The notes under the pieces were generated by a model. The model saw nothing but the letters and a program-made list of their open reading frames with translations. It made no database searches and was not told where the DNA came from. Positions 31,502 to 39,888 of a DNA stretch of 49,309 bases are shown here, piece by piece. Positions within the stretch are counted from its first letter, which is position 1; every line of letters starts with the position of its first letter. The translations under genes were made by a program, and so were the position numbers. Origin of the DNA: Paludisphaera mucosa (GTDB lineage Bacteria > Planctomycetota > Planctomycetia > Isosphaerales > Isosphaeraceae); the NCBI RefSeq assembly GCF_029589435.1, contig NZ_JARRAG010000007.1, positions 1-49,309 of the forward strand, read 5' to 3'.

Positions 31502-32965
31502 CTATTCCGCAGAGTCTTCGTCCTGGTCGAGCTTTAAAAGCCCCCGGATGTAGACGTCTCGCTGATGCCTCCGGCTGAATTCGGTCGTGTAGTCTCGTGG
31601 GCGAATGGGCTCGGTCGAGATACCGGCTTCAAGCAGAAGTGCCATCTGCTGGTCGGGGGCGAGTGCTTCCCAGTAACTCTTGATGGCTTTCTCCTCAGCC
31701 GTCCTTCGCTCCTGCTCTTGCCTCTCTCGAGACTCTTCCTCGGCTTTTCGCCGATCGGCGTTCCGCTGAGCTTCCCGCCTTCGCTCAGCCTCTGCTGGGC
31801 TGACGAACCCCTTGGGTGCCGTGAGATACCGGTCTTTGATGGATTTCATGAGCCATCCGGATGGGCTTTCTTTGATGGTCTTCTGGTTTGGCTGGGCCAT
31901 CACCCAATCGAAGACTTCGAGTCGGTAGCGGATGAACTCGGGCTCGTTGTCCTTCACCAGTTGGGAAGCCACCTCGGAAGCCAAGCCTCGCTCGACCAGG
32001 TCCTCAACCAAGCTGCTCGGTTCCACCGGCTCGGCGTCGGGCAGGGCGGTGAAGGTCTTCCTGCTGAGCACGATGAGCCACTCGCCCTTGGCGACCTTCC
32101 TGTACCTGGCCTCATGTTCCATAGGCTCCAGAAACGCCGCCCGTTCGGGCGTGCTCTGGCACAGTTCGTCGATAGCGGGCTGAAGCTTGCTCTTGATTTG
32201 AGCGACGTTGTACTTGCTGCTCAGGCCGATTCGGTTGAAGGCGAATTCCTTGAGGTCGAACTCCCAGCGTGGCTTAATCCAAAAACGCTTATCCAAGAAT
32301 CGATACATGCGTTTGGCAACCGACGTCGCGTACGAAAAGTAGGCGTCGATGTCGAGTCGCTTGAGGGAGCCCACCTGGAAGCTCTGGAAGATGACCTCGT
32401 TCCAGCGAAACGAGGAAAGGGCGAGTTCATGCTGTCCCTTCGCCTTACGTACCCGTCGCGTGTCGGAATCGACGAAGGACGAGCGTTCGATGAAGTGGAA
32501 GTTCTCGCTAACCCAGTTGCCGGTCTCTCTGTCCTTCCACGCGTTGTCGTAGTAGAGCGTGACACCGGTCCAACGCCGAATCGATTCCTCGATGCGACGG
32601 TAGCTCCGACCGTCATCGGGCCAGTCGAGAAGCTTGAGAATCTCGTAACGCGAGAAGAAGACCGTGGGGTCCGTGAAATCGTTCTTGAGCTTGGTGAGCT
32701 GAATCAGGGCGAGGAGAATTTCGTCATCGACAGCGGTGGGCAGGCCGTACGCGTCACTACCCGTGATAGTCACCTTACGGGTGACGAGTTGACCCATCTG
32801 GGAGTCGCGGTGGTCAACCTCGAAGGTGATTGTCTTGCAGTCCTTCGGCACCCGGTCGCTTAGAAGGGTGATGGGGAACTCGGCAAGGTTCAGCTCGTCT
32901 CGTCCACCCGTCGGTTTGAGACGGTTCCTCGGGTCCTCGATGGGCTCTAGGGCTTTTTCTTCCAT
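31502..32965 (-). CDS. rep: Replication initiator protein A (RPA type)
   Basis: This 487-aa initiator opens the origin at the iterons upstream of it. The N-terminus is family-typical: GGRDELNLAEFPITLLSDR, then ITGSDAYGLPTAVDDEILLALIQLTKL and VFFSRYEILKLLDWPDDGRSY (a winged-helix region, about 85-135). A second winged-helix half is likely at 200-300 (SVAKRMYRFLDKRFW, FDLKEFAFNRIGL). Residues about 390-430 are a charged coiled-coil (RRREAQRNADRRKAEEESRE). ATG 32965 follows TAGGAAGC. A 9-bp hairpin lies in its leader, possibly controlling translation. Confidence 0.88.
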   Translation of the reverse strand: MEEKALEPIEDPRNRLKPTGGRDELNLAEFPITLLSDRVPKDCKTITFEVDHRDSQMGQLVTRKVTITGSDAYGLPTAVDDEILLALIQLTKLKNDFTDPTVFFSRYEILKLLDWPDDGRSYRRIEESIRRWTGVTLYYDNAWKDRETGNWVSENFHFIERSSFVDSDTRRVRKAKGQHELALSSFRWNEVIFQSFQVGSLKRLDIDAYFSYATSVAKRMYRFLDKRFWIKPRWEFDLKEFAFNRIGLSSKYNVAQIKSKLQPAIDELCQSTPERAAFLEPMEHEARYRKVAKGEWLIVLSRKTFTALPDAEPVEPSSLVEDLVERGLASEVASQLVKDNEPEFIRYRLEVFDWVMAQPNQKTIKESPSGWLMKSIKDRYLTAPKGFVSPAEAERRREAQRNADRRKAEEESRERQEQERRTAEEKAIKSYWEALAPDQQMALLLEAGISTEPIRPRDYTTEFSRRHQRDVYIRGLLKLDQDEDSAE

Positions 32966-32975
32966 GTGCTTCCTA

Positions 32976-33034
32976 GAGAAACAACAACCCTGCCTTGTTG
33001 TTGTTTCTTCTTAATACAAGAGTTAATACAAGAG
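32976..33034 (-). promoter_or_regulatory. rep leader: stem-loop and 12-bp direct repeats
   Basis: AACAACAA and TTGTTGTT arms around a short G/C-rich loop form a hairpin just upstream of the rep ribosome site. Next to it TTAATACAAGAG occurs twice head to tail (33011-33022 and 33023-33034). On the minus strand these give TTGTAT and TATTAA-like elements that may be the rep promoter. Rep or an RHH protein could bind the repeats. Confidence 0.45.
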
Positions 33035-33070
33035 TAGCGGGTCGAAAAACTCTTTGATACCAACGACTTA

Positions 33071-33689
33071 CGGCGAAAAATGTTCCCCGGTTCACGGTAG
33101 AACGGCGAAAAATGTTCCCCGGTTCACGGTAGAACGGCGAAAAATGTTCCCCGGTTCACGGTAAAAAGGTGCCTCGGTTCACGGTATCGGAGCCCATAAT
33201 GTGCCCCGGTTCACGGTAGGTCAAGAGGCTGAATCAGCTGTGCTTACTGACTGATGGCCTCGAGCGGTCCAGTCGTACCGATTACGAAGCCTGGACGGCG
33301 ACTTACGCCCTCCTAGTAGGTCGAAAAACGTTCCCCGATTCACGGAGAAGCCATGTGAGCCTCTCCAAAAAGGTTCCCCGGTTCTGGAACGAAGGCCTGA
33401 CGAGGGCACCTCAGCATCTGAATCCGTCGTGATTAAGTCGTAAGTTGTTGATGATAAAGAGTTTGAGAAGGGATATAGAAAAATGTTCCCCGGTTCTGAA
33501 TAGCCGGCCGTCCTGACCCAGAAGCGGCCTCTGAAAGCCCCGGCAGCTACGAACGCTCTGGCCGCACACCGAGAAACGAACTAGGGCATCGAAAAATGTT
33601 CCCCGGTTCTGGCAATACTCGACGCCGAAAAGGGCCCTGGATTTCAGCAGGGGACAGCGAGGGGTGGAAAGGTTCCCCGATTCACGGAA
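33071..33689. repeat. Replication-origin iterons
   Basis: The core TGTTCCCCGGTTCACGGTA occurs three times at exact 32-bp spacing (33081, 33113, 33145), inside 32-bp units beginning CGGCGAAAAA. Degenerate copies follow in the same orientation near 33170, 33200, 33329, 33371, 33484, 33597 and 33671, making about ten. Iterons beside a rep gene are the usual binding array of initiators. Three identical and several decaying copies suggest recent amplification next to older ones. No gene is seen within. Confidence 0.85.
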
Positions 33690-34661
33690 GCCTCGAAAGT
33701 GTGTTCCACGCTCAGTGCTCAAACCCCATCGGCGATGGGGTGGAGCTGTCCCACCGAAGGGGCAAGTCGCCGGAATCTCGAACGAATTTCCGGTGGGACA
33801 TTTCCGAGGCAGGGGTATCTCGGGCAGGGTGTTCCACGACTGGAACTCTCTTGGGTGGCCCCACCCCAAAAACCTTCGCCGCTCTCGGCTCCCTTCATCC
33901 ATCGCCCCCCTCGTAAGAGGGTGGGGGGACGATGGGTGGAGGGTGACGAGAGCCAAGGGATACGCTTCGCTTTCACGGCTGCCGTCGCCGCTCTTGGGTT
34001 AGCTGATTCCTGAGCCCCCAAATATCGGCGGCAGGAGCCGCCGCATTTCGTCCCGGAGGGACTCATCTTTGAGGTGACGGGTCATGCGATTTCCATGACC
34101 GACAGGATGTCGGGCGGGGTAATCGCTCCGTCGCCGGTCCGGGGATTGAGCCGGGCACGGATGCCATTTCGGGGATGCCTCTGGAAATTCCCAGGGGGTA
34201 TTTCCGGCATTTCTCGAGGGCCGATTTAATCCCCGCGAGTTTCGGTTTGCGGCGGTGAAAACCGGCCGGAAACCCCATCCGCATTTTAATGGACAGGTGT
34301 GGAGATGGGAATGAGGGTTAAAGTCGTATCTGAGTGCTGGGAGGATGACGGCTAAGAGCTGCGAATTAGGGCACGAGTGGAGCGGCGAAAAGCTTCATAA
34401 GCATAGGGAGGAGCGGTCGTCTCGAAGAGGGCCGAAGGAAACGGTGAGTTGCGAGACGTGAGCGGCTGAGGTGCCGTGAGAGCGAGAGGGCCAGAAGGAG
34501 AAGAGCAGAGGAGGTAGCGGCCGTTAAGACGGTCGCATGAAGCGACCGAATGAAGGCGACGAGTAGAGATGCGGAGTGGAAGAGTAGCCAGTCGGAATGG
34601 TGCCGCAATCAGGATCCCCGAGAAATGGGGTCTGCTGATTCCACCCTTCGCTCCGAGCGGA
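33690..34661. other. Gene-free, highly structured stretch between origin and relaxase
   Basis: No gene is supported; the overlapping frames here have unnatural composition. Hairpins include CCCCATCG-G-CGATGGGG (33724-33740), CGGCGGC/GCCGCCG with a 4-nt loop (34026-34043) and CGGTCGC/GCGACCG with a 5-nt loop (34530-34548). TGTCCCACCG pairs with a later CGGTGGGACA (about 33748-33812). From about 34290 the plus strand is strongly purine-rich. It lies at the 3' side of the relaxase gene, so it may hold oriT, a single-strand origin or a structured RNA. Confidence 0.45.
33880..33955. other. Long stem-loop
   Basis: The inner stem pairs CCATCG-x-CCCCC with GGGGG-x-CGATGG (33899-33935), around TCGTAAGA. 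The outer arms GCTCTCG and CGAGAGC extend it, giving about 30 paired bases with interruptions. No T-run follows on either strand, so simple termination is not supported. It may be an RNA structure or a processing site in transfer or replication. Confidence 0.5.
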
Positions 34662-37235
34662 CTACCTCTCCATGGAAATCCCCGGCGGTCTCGGCTGGTT
34701 CCTATCGATGATTTCCTGAGCCAGAGTCTTCTGCCGCTCGTGGCTGAGCGTGCGAATCAAGTCCGCAAGCTCCGGCCCTCCTGCTGTGTGCTTGTCGCAG
34801 AAGAGATGCGAGCTGACGACGCTCCGAGAAATCTGGACGTACCCCATGTGCATGTCGCTGAGCGGTCCGCCGAGGAGCACGTGCACGTGTGGAATCGTCG
34901 AGCCTTGAGCTTTGTGCGTGGTCGACGCGTAGCCGAGCCGGATGTTCTCCGGTTTGAATCTCTTCAGGTCCACCGTCACCTCGCGACCACCGTCGTCGAG
35001 ACGCACGGTGAATCGCATCCGCTCCGGGTCCACCCCGGTCACGATGCCGCAGTCGGCGTTCACGACGCCCAGCGGCTTCGACGGCTTCTGAAATTGGAGC
35101 CGGTCCCCCACGTGGAAATTCACACCGTTCGCGAAGAGCTTCTTCTCCGGGTCCACCTCCCCGGCGAGGATGCGAGCGGCCTGGGCCTTCAGATTCAGCT
35201 CTCTCGCCTCCACGTTGAGCGAGCAGAGCAGAAGGACGTTCTCCGGAGCCTTCACCCCGCCATCGGCCTTCCACTGCTCTACGAGCCGTCCCATAGCTTC
35301 TGGACGACTCTCCGCGAGATGGAACCGCTTGTTCTTGATGAACGCCTCGATGGCCTCTCGGACGTCCCCCTTCTCGATGGAAGAGACCGCTTCGCGTGCC
35401 CACTCGTCCTTCTGGCGTCGAATCACCTCCAGCCGGGCGTAGCCGAGGATGTCTTTTTGGGCGAGGTACTTGAAAGCTCCTCCGGCATCGATGGATTGCA
35501 GCTGTTTCGGGTCTCCAGCGAGCACCAGCCGACACCCGGGTGCGTTCTTCACGTGCTCGACGAGCTTGAGCAGCTGCCGAGTCCCCAGCATCGCCGCCTC
35601 ATCGACGATGACGACGCTCTTCGAGTCGAGCTTGAGCTTGCCGACGTCCAAGAGCCAGAGCGTCTTCTGCAAGGTGTCGCACTCGATGCCTTCCCCGAAT
35701 CCCTTCCTCATGTCCTTGACCACTTTGCTCGAGACGGCACAGCCCCAAATCAACCGCCCGGGGTCGTCTCGTCGCCATGCGTCGAGACACGTCTTCAAGG
35801 TCGTCGTCTTCCCGGTCCCGGCGATTCCGGTCATGAGCCTCACGCCCGGGCCGGACGTCAGATAGTGCACGGCCTTCGCCTGCTCGTCTTCGAGCTTGAT
35901 GCCGCCCTTGAGCGTGGCCGCTATCGCCTCCTCGGCGAAGCGAGGAGCGATGTCGCTCCGCTTCCCCCGGACGACGCGTTCCACGTCCCCGATGAGGTCT
36001 TGCTCCATCTTCCGGATGGCGGGAGTCGAGAACCGCATCTCCTTCCTGTCGATGTACTGCTTCAAATTCTTGTTTCGATGCTCGGTCTGCATGTAGTCGA
36101 GGGGAATCAGGTCGGTGGACCGGAGCTTGTTCTCGACCAGCTCCCTGACGTCGCGTGCGGAGATTCTCCCGGCCGCTCGCTCGGCCAAGGCCTTCGTGAA
36201 ATCGACCTCGTTGAAATGCGAGTGCTGCTCGGAAAGTGCCGTGACGGCTTCCCTGGCGATGGCTTCCTTTCGTTCGACTCGCTCCTCCGGCGTGAGCGTG
36301 CGATGCGGTGTGAGGAGATTCCTCAGGTAGGCCGCATCAATCCCATACGCTCGCCCGACGGCCTGCCACTCTTCGAGCAACTCCCCTCTCGCCTTCTCCG
36401 TGTCTTTCGTGCGTCGGGTTTCTTTCGCAATCAGCTCGGCGTACTTCGCCGATGCGGCGTCGAGGCTTCCTGCTCGTAGGTTGAGCTTCTCCTCAATCTC
36501 GGCCCGACGCTTCGAGAACTCTTCGACGAGTTCCTTCGGCATCCCGGAAATCTCGAAGCCGAGCGAAGCTCCAAGCTGACGCTGCTCGATATCGAATCCG
36601 AGCCTGGCCATATTTTCCGCCAAAGCAGCCCGGTACAGGGCTCCCGAAGCCATTTTGAAGTGATACATATATGTTGAATCAACCGCGGTCGTGCGTCCGT
36701 CGCCGTGCTTCGTGAGGTTGATGAGCAGGGCGTGCGTGTGCAGCTGCGGGTCGAGTGCTCGACTCGTCCCGTGCTCGAAGAGTGCAAAGAGCAGCGGACA
36801 CTTCACGAGCACCTGGCCGTCGGTGCCGACCCTCGAAAATCCGGCTTTGTCTTCGAGGTAGGCGAGGGCCTGTTTGACCGCCGAGAGCTGGGCCCTCTCG
36901 ATGGCCTTCCTCATCTCGTCGTCGCCCAGGCTCCACGCCAGGGAGACCGTCTTCGGGGCCGAGAAGGTCAAATCGTGCCCTGGATTTCGCTCACGCTTCG
37001 ATTTTCCAGGTTCATTCGAAGCGTTCCTGACGAGTGCTCTCGTCCCGGCCTCGTGGTCGTACCCCGCACATAAGCGGTAAACGTGCTCCTTCTCGGCGAC
37101 GCCGGAAAGCCCGAACTCTTTCGCTGCGGTGCCGGCCCAGAGCGGCGGCGGCTCCCCGCCCAGCGAGTAGTAGTTCAGGCTCGACAGTTCGAGGTAGTAA
37201 CCGGGTCCTCCCTTCAGAGCGGCAATCGACAACAC
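34662..37235 (-). CDS. MobF-family relaxase/helicase (TraI/TrwC type)
   Basis: The protein has 857 aa from GTG 37235 (VLSIAALKGGPGYYLELSS), chosen because GGAGG lies 7 nt upstream; GTG 37253 is an alternative. The relaxase domain covers about residues 1-290: candidate catalytic tyrosines in LNYYSLGG, then HDLTFSAPKTVSLAW and the metal-binding DPQLHTHALL (near 168). A helicase domain follows, with Walker A GIAGTGKTTT near 473 and VIVDEAAMLG near 545. The late motif YASTTHKAQGST is also present. It would nick oriT, stay attached and unwind the strand during transfer. Confidence 0.92.
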   Translation of the reverse strand: MLSIAALKGGPGYYLELSSLNYYSLGGEPPPLWAGTAAKEFGLSGVAEKEHVYRLCAGYDHEAGTRALVRNASNEPGKSKRERNPGHDLTFSAPKTVSLAWSLGDDEMRKAIERAQLSAVKQALAYLEDKAGFSRVGTDGQVLVKCPLLFALFEHGTSRALDPQLHTHALLINLTKHGDGRTTAVDSTYMYHFKMASGALYRAALAENMARLGFDIEQRQLGASLGFEISGMPKELVEEFSKRRAEIEEKLNLRAGSLDAASAKYAELIAKETRRTKDTEKARGELLEEWQAVGRAYGIDAAYLRNLLTPHRTLTPEERVERKEAIAREAVTALSEQHSHFNEVDFTKALAERAAGRISARDVRELVENKLRSTDLIPLDYMQTEHRNKNLKQYIDRKEMRFSTPAIRKMEQDLIGDVERVVRGKRSDIAPRFAEEAIAATLKGGIKLEDEQAKAVHYLTSGPGVRLMTGIAGTGKTTTLKTCLDAWRRDDPGRLIWGCAVSSKVVKDMRKGFGEGIECDTLQKTLWLLDVGKLKLDSKSVVIVDEAAMLGTRQLLKLVEHVKNAPGCRLVLAGDPKQLQSIDAGGAFKYLAQKDILGYARLEVIRRQKDEWAREAVSSIEKGDVREAIEAFIKNKRFHLAESRPEAMGRLVEQWKADGGVKAPENVLLLCSLNVEARELNLKAQAARILAGEVDPEKKLFANGVNFHVGDRLQFQKPSKPLGVVNADCGIVTGVDPERMRFTVRLDDGGREVTVDLKRFKPENIRLGYASTTHKAQGSTIPHVHVLLGGPLSDMHMGYVQISRSVVSSHLFCDKHTAGGPELADLIRTLSHERQKTLAQEIIDRNQPRPPGISMER

Positions 37236-37366
37236 GGCTCGCCTCCGTGGCACAACTTAAAACGACTTGAAGTTGATACTCGCCCGCCGTTGGATGCGAA
37301 AGAGGCTGTGAAATCGGGTGCTGACGACGATTGTGCGAAGGGAGGATTCTTGCCATCGTCTCCGAC

Positions 37367-37828
37367 ATGGAAGAGCCAGGAAAGCCGCCGTTCAAAAGCA
37401 GGCCGAGTTTTCGCCGAAGAGCGTCGGAGCCGAGCCCGAGCGTACCGGGGGGGACGTACCCGGTCGGCGAGACGGTGTCCGCGAAACATCTGGGCTACCT
37501 CTTCGCCCACTGCCGGATGCCGATTCACGACATCATCGCCCGCTATCCGAACCGGCTGAACTTGTCACAGGTGTTCTACGGGCTCCACCTCTACGCCGAG
37601 AACAAAGAGGCGTTCGACGCGGAGCTGAAGCAGGAGGCGAAGTTCAACCTCGGCGACTCGCTGAGCGACTCATCGATGAGACTCCCGAGGGTGGGCCTGA
37701 GTTCGCTCGTCCATGTCGAGGAGATGTTTCAATCGAAGTGCGAAGCCGACCGCAGGAAGGCGAATCGAGACGCGGAAGCGAAACGCCTCCTCATCAAGCC
37801 TCGTCCCCCGGAAGAGCGACGGCCCTGA
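37367..37828 (+). CDS. DUF433-like protein
   Basis: The protein has 153 aa from ATG 37367 (MEEPGKPPFKSRPSFRRRAS), though its ribosome site is weak. Residues 30-85 (TYPVGETVSAKHLGYLFAHCR and IIARYPNRLNLSQVFYGLHLYAEN) resemble DUF433, a small helical DNA-binding fold known from VapB-like antitoxins. The C-terminus is rich in Lys and Arg. No PIN toxin follows directly; 40 bp downstream is the split Cas4-like pair. It may regulate that pair. It is divergent from the relaxase gene, with a 131-bp gap. Confidence 0.6.
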   Translation: MEEPGKPPFKSRPSFRRRASEPSPSVPGGTYPVGETVSAKHLGYLFAHCRMPIHDIIARYPNRLNLSQVFYGLHLYAENKEAFDAELKQEAKFNLGDSLSDSSMRLPRVGLSSLVHVEEMFQSKCEADRRKANRDAEAKRLLIKPRPPEERRP

Positions 37829-37868
37829 AAGGCTGGCGTTCCTACGACCTGGTGCTAGCCTTGTCTCC

Positions 37869-38135
37869 ATGCGAAATCGCGACGACTACGTGAAGGCTTC
37901 CGAAATCGGCTCGTACGCCTACTGCCCCGAAGCGTGGCGGCTCGGCGATGGTTTGCGGTTACCCAGCAGCAACGCGGCGAACCTGCGACGCGGCGAGGAA
38001 AGCCACGTCGAGACGGCGAGGTTCGTGCTGTGGATTCGGTGGGCGAGTCGTGCGGGTTGGTCGCTGCTCGTCGTCGCTGGCTTCATCCTCCTGGCCCTCG
38101 CACTCGTCGCCTACCTTCTCGGGGCGAAGGGCTGA
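37869..38135 (+). CDS. Cas4-like protein, N-terminal part with membrane helix
   Basis: This 88-aa protein reads MRNRDDYVKASEIGSYAYCP. KASEIGSYAYCPEAWRLGDG (residues 9-28) is the classic Cas4/Dna2-type N-terminal element carrying the first iron-sulfur cysteine (C19). LRRGEESHVETA follows, then a membrane helix at about 61-84 (WSLLVVAGFILLALALVAYL). The reading frame ends TGA, which shares one base with the ATG of the next gene. Intact Cas4 proteins carry this element and the nuclease core in one chain, so this is a split form. Confidence 0.75.
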   Translation: MRNRDDYVKASEIGSYAYCPEAWRLGDGLRLPSSNAANLRRGEESHVETARFVLWIRWASRAGWSLLVVAGFILLALALVAYLLGAKG

Positions 38136-38638
38136 TGCTGGAGCATCTCCTTCTCGTCGCACTGGTGCTCGCCTTCGTGGGGGCGTTGCTCCTCTGGTGG
38201 TCGGTCCGAGCACGAGAGGGGAGGGGGCTCGGAGCTGGCGAGACCATCGCACTCGACGACCGGGAGCTTGTCTCGGAACGGCTGAAGCTCCGGGGGCGTC
38301 CCGACCGCATTCTCAGGGAGGACGGCGTTCTGATTCCCGAGGAGTGGAAGCCGAACGCGAAACGGGTCTACCCGGGGCATCGTCTCCAGCTCGGTGCTTA
38401 CCTCCTGTTGATGGAAGAGGAGTTCGGAGAGCGGCCCCCTTACGGGGTCGTCGTCATTCGAGACGGCGAGAGGGTCAAAATCCAGAACACCGAAGCTCTC
38501 CGCACTGAAGTGCTGGAGGTCGCCCAAAGGATTCGCAAGCACAAGCAACGACTCGACGACGAGATTCCCGTCGAGCAACCAGTCTGGAAGTGTCGGGCGT
38601 GCGGCCAGCGGGAGAACTGTCGGCGGGCGAGCTTGTGA
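38135..38638 (+). CDS. Cas4-like nuclease, C-terminal part with membrane helix
   Basis: This 167-aa protein starts MLEHLLLVALVLAFVGALLL, a membrane helix (about 2-22). The PD-(D/E)xK core follows: RGRPDRIL (D57), IPEEWKP (E70-x-K72) and QLGAYLLL (Q85, Y89). A C-terminal cluster KCRACGQRENC (C153, C156, C162) completes the four cysteines with C19 of the preceding protein. Thus nuclease and iron-sulfur ligands are shared by two membrane-anchored chains. No CRISPR array or other cas gene is present, so it is a solo Cas4-like enzyme, perhaps in plasmid defence or transfer. Confidence 0.78.
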   Translation: MLEHLLLVALVLAFVGALLLWWSVRAREGRGLGAGETIALDDRELVSERLKLRGRPDRILREDGVLIPEEWKPNAKRVYPGHRLQLGAYLLLMEEEFGERPPYGVVVIRDGERVKIQNTEALRTEVLEVAQRIRKHKQRLDDEIPVEQPVWKCRACGQRENCRRASL

Positions 38639-38644
38639 GTCCAC

Positions 38645-38728
38645 TCGTGCAAGAGCCGCTTGCACGAATGCCTCTTCCAATCCGAGTGAGTCGTCCCACA
38701 GCTTGTGGGACGAATAGCGGGAACCGCT
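38645..38728 (+). terminator. Three consecutive hairpins after the Cas4-like pair
   Basis: TCGTGCAAG/CTTGCACGA with a 5-nt loop (38645-38667), TCGTCCCACA/TGTGGGACGA with a 3-nt loop (38691-38713) and AGCGG/CCGCT with a 3-nt loop (about 38716-38728). Each is perfect but none has a T-run. They probably separate the Cas4-like operon from the toxin-antitoxin operon, by termination or message protection. Confidence 0.45.
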
Positions 38729-38777
38729 CTACCTGAACCGGTGGCCGAGCATTCTTTCGGTTCAGCCGTTTCGTTTG

Positions 38778-38806
38778 TTGCGATTATAGGTTGCCTGTGC
38801 TAATCT
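38778..38806 (+). promoter_or_regulatory. Promoter of the toxin-antitoxin operon
   Basis: TTGCGA (38778-38783) and TAATCT (38801-38806) with a 17-bp spacer form a good sigma-70-like pair. AATAAGGAGG lies 5 nt before ATG 38834, a strong ribosome site. Confidence 0.55.
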
Positions 38807-38833
38807 GGCGAGGAGTCGAATAAGGAGGATTCC

Positions 38834-39286
38834 ATGCAGCTGCTCAACGGCAACGAGGTGATAACACCGACCAAGGCCGATGCGGCACTCGCCGAGGAAT
38901 CGGGGCGGCGGCTTGCGGCCCATCTGGACCACGACGCCGAGCTTCGCCTGGAAGTGAAGGGGACGAGCGAGGAGCTGAAGCTCCCGCTCTCGGCCTTGCG
39001 ACTCCTCGTGCGTGTCCTGGCCGAGCTGGGGCGGGGGAACGCCGTCACGCTCACCCCGCTCCGTGCCGAGTTGACGACGCAGCAGGCGGCCGACCTGCTG
39101 AACGTCTCCCGGCCGCACCTGGTGAAGCTCCTCGACGGGGGGGCGATGCCCAGCAGCAAGGTGGGGAGCCATCGGCGGGTCCTGCTCACGGACCTCATGG
39201 CCTACCGGGAACAGTGGCACGCGAAGCGGCATGCCGCCCTCGACGAGCTGACGGCGTTGAGCCAAGACCTCGACATGGGCTACTGA
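38834..39286 (+). CDS. Antitoxin with excisionase-type DNA-binding domain
   Basis: This 150-aa protein reads MQLLNGNEVITPTKADAALA. Residues about 80-130 (LTTQQAADLLNVSRPHLVKL and PSSKVGSHRRVLLTDLMAY) form a MerR/excisionase-like helix-turn-helix with a small wing. The N-terminal 75 residues (LRLEVKGTSEELKLPLSALR) may bind the toxin. It ends 4 bp before the PIN toxin gene. Pairing of an excisionase-domain antitoxin with a PIN toxin is a known arrangement; the protein should repress its own promoter. Confidence 0.85.
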   Translation: MQLLNGNEVITPTKADAALAEESGRRLAAHLDHDAELRLEVKGTSEELKLPLSALRLLVRVLAELGRGNAVTLTPLRAELTTQQAADLLNVSRPHLVKLLDGGAMPSSKVGSHRRVLLTDLMAYREQWHAKRHAALDELTALSQDLDMGY

Positions 39287-39290
39287 GCCC

Positions 39291-39857
39291 ATGGCCCCGA
39301 CGGTCCTCTACGACGCGTGCGTGCTCTATCCGGCCCCGCTCCGCGACCTCCTCATGCGTCTCGCCATGGCGAAGCTGTTCCAAGCTCGCTGGACGGACGA
39401 AATTCATGACGAGTGGACGCGGAGCGTGGCGGCCGACCGCCCCGACCTCTCGACCGAGAGTCTGGCTCGCTGCCGTAGGCTGATGGACGAGCACGTCCCG
39501 GACAGCCTGGTGACGGGCTACGAGTCGCTCATCCCGGGCCTGAGCCTCCCCGACCCGGACGACAGGCACGTGCTCGCGGCGGCGATTCACGGCGGGGCGG
39601 GGCACATCGTGACATTCAACCTGAGCGACTTCCCGGCCTCGGTCCTCGGGGGCTATTCCATCGAAGCGATTCACCCAGACGAGTTCATCGTCAACCTTTG
39701 GGGCGAGTCCCCCGATGCGGTGCTCGATGCGGTGAGTCGCCAGCGGGCGAGCCTGAAGAACCCGCCGAGGTCGGCGGTCGAGCTGCTGGCCACGCTCGAA
39801 CAGTGCGGCCTCGCCGAGACGGTCGCTCGGCTTCGTGCCCATGCGGGCGGGATTTGA
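39291..39857 (+). CDS. PIN-domain toxin
   Basis: This 188-aa protein reads MAPTVLYDACVLYPAPLRDL. The first PIN aspartate is D8 (VLYDACVLYP). Others are probable in RWTDEIHDEW and the LPDPDDRHVLAAAIHGGAGHIVTFNLSDFP block, which places the late Asp residues of the metal site. The predicted role is RNA cleavage, countered by the preceding antitoxin. The C-terminal 60 residues are helical (AVSRQRASLKNPPRSAVELL). The stop is 31 bp from the converging DarB-like gene. Confidence 0.87.
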   Translation: MAPTVLYDACVLYPAPLRDLLMRLAMAKLFQARWTDEIHDEWTRSVAADRPDLSTESLARCRRLMDEHVPDSLVTGYESLIPGLSLPDPDDRHVLAAAIHGGAGHIVTFNLSDFPASVLGGYSIEAIHPDEFIVNLWGESPDAVLDAVSRQRASLKNPPRSAVELLATLEQCGLAETVARLRAHAGGI

Positions 39858-39888
39858 CGACCGGGCGGAATCCTCGCCGCCGGGGCGT

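Noticed and set aside
33071-33218. CRISPR-like array
   Set aside because: The spacing is constant but the spacer parts are themselves repeated, copies decay outwards, and a rep gene is adjacent; these are iterons. No CRISPR array was found elsewhere despite the Cas4-like genes.
33596-34284. Overlapping frames of 60-115 codons on both strands near the origin
   Set aside because: They overlap hairpins and iterons, have no ribosome sites, and no family features.
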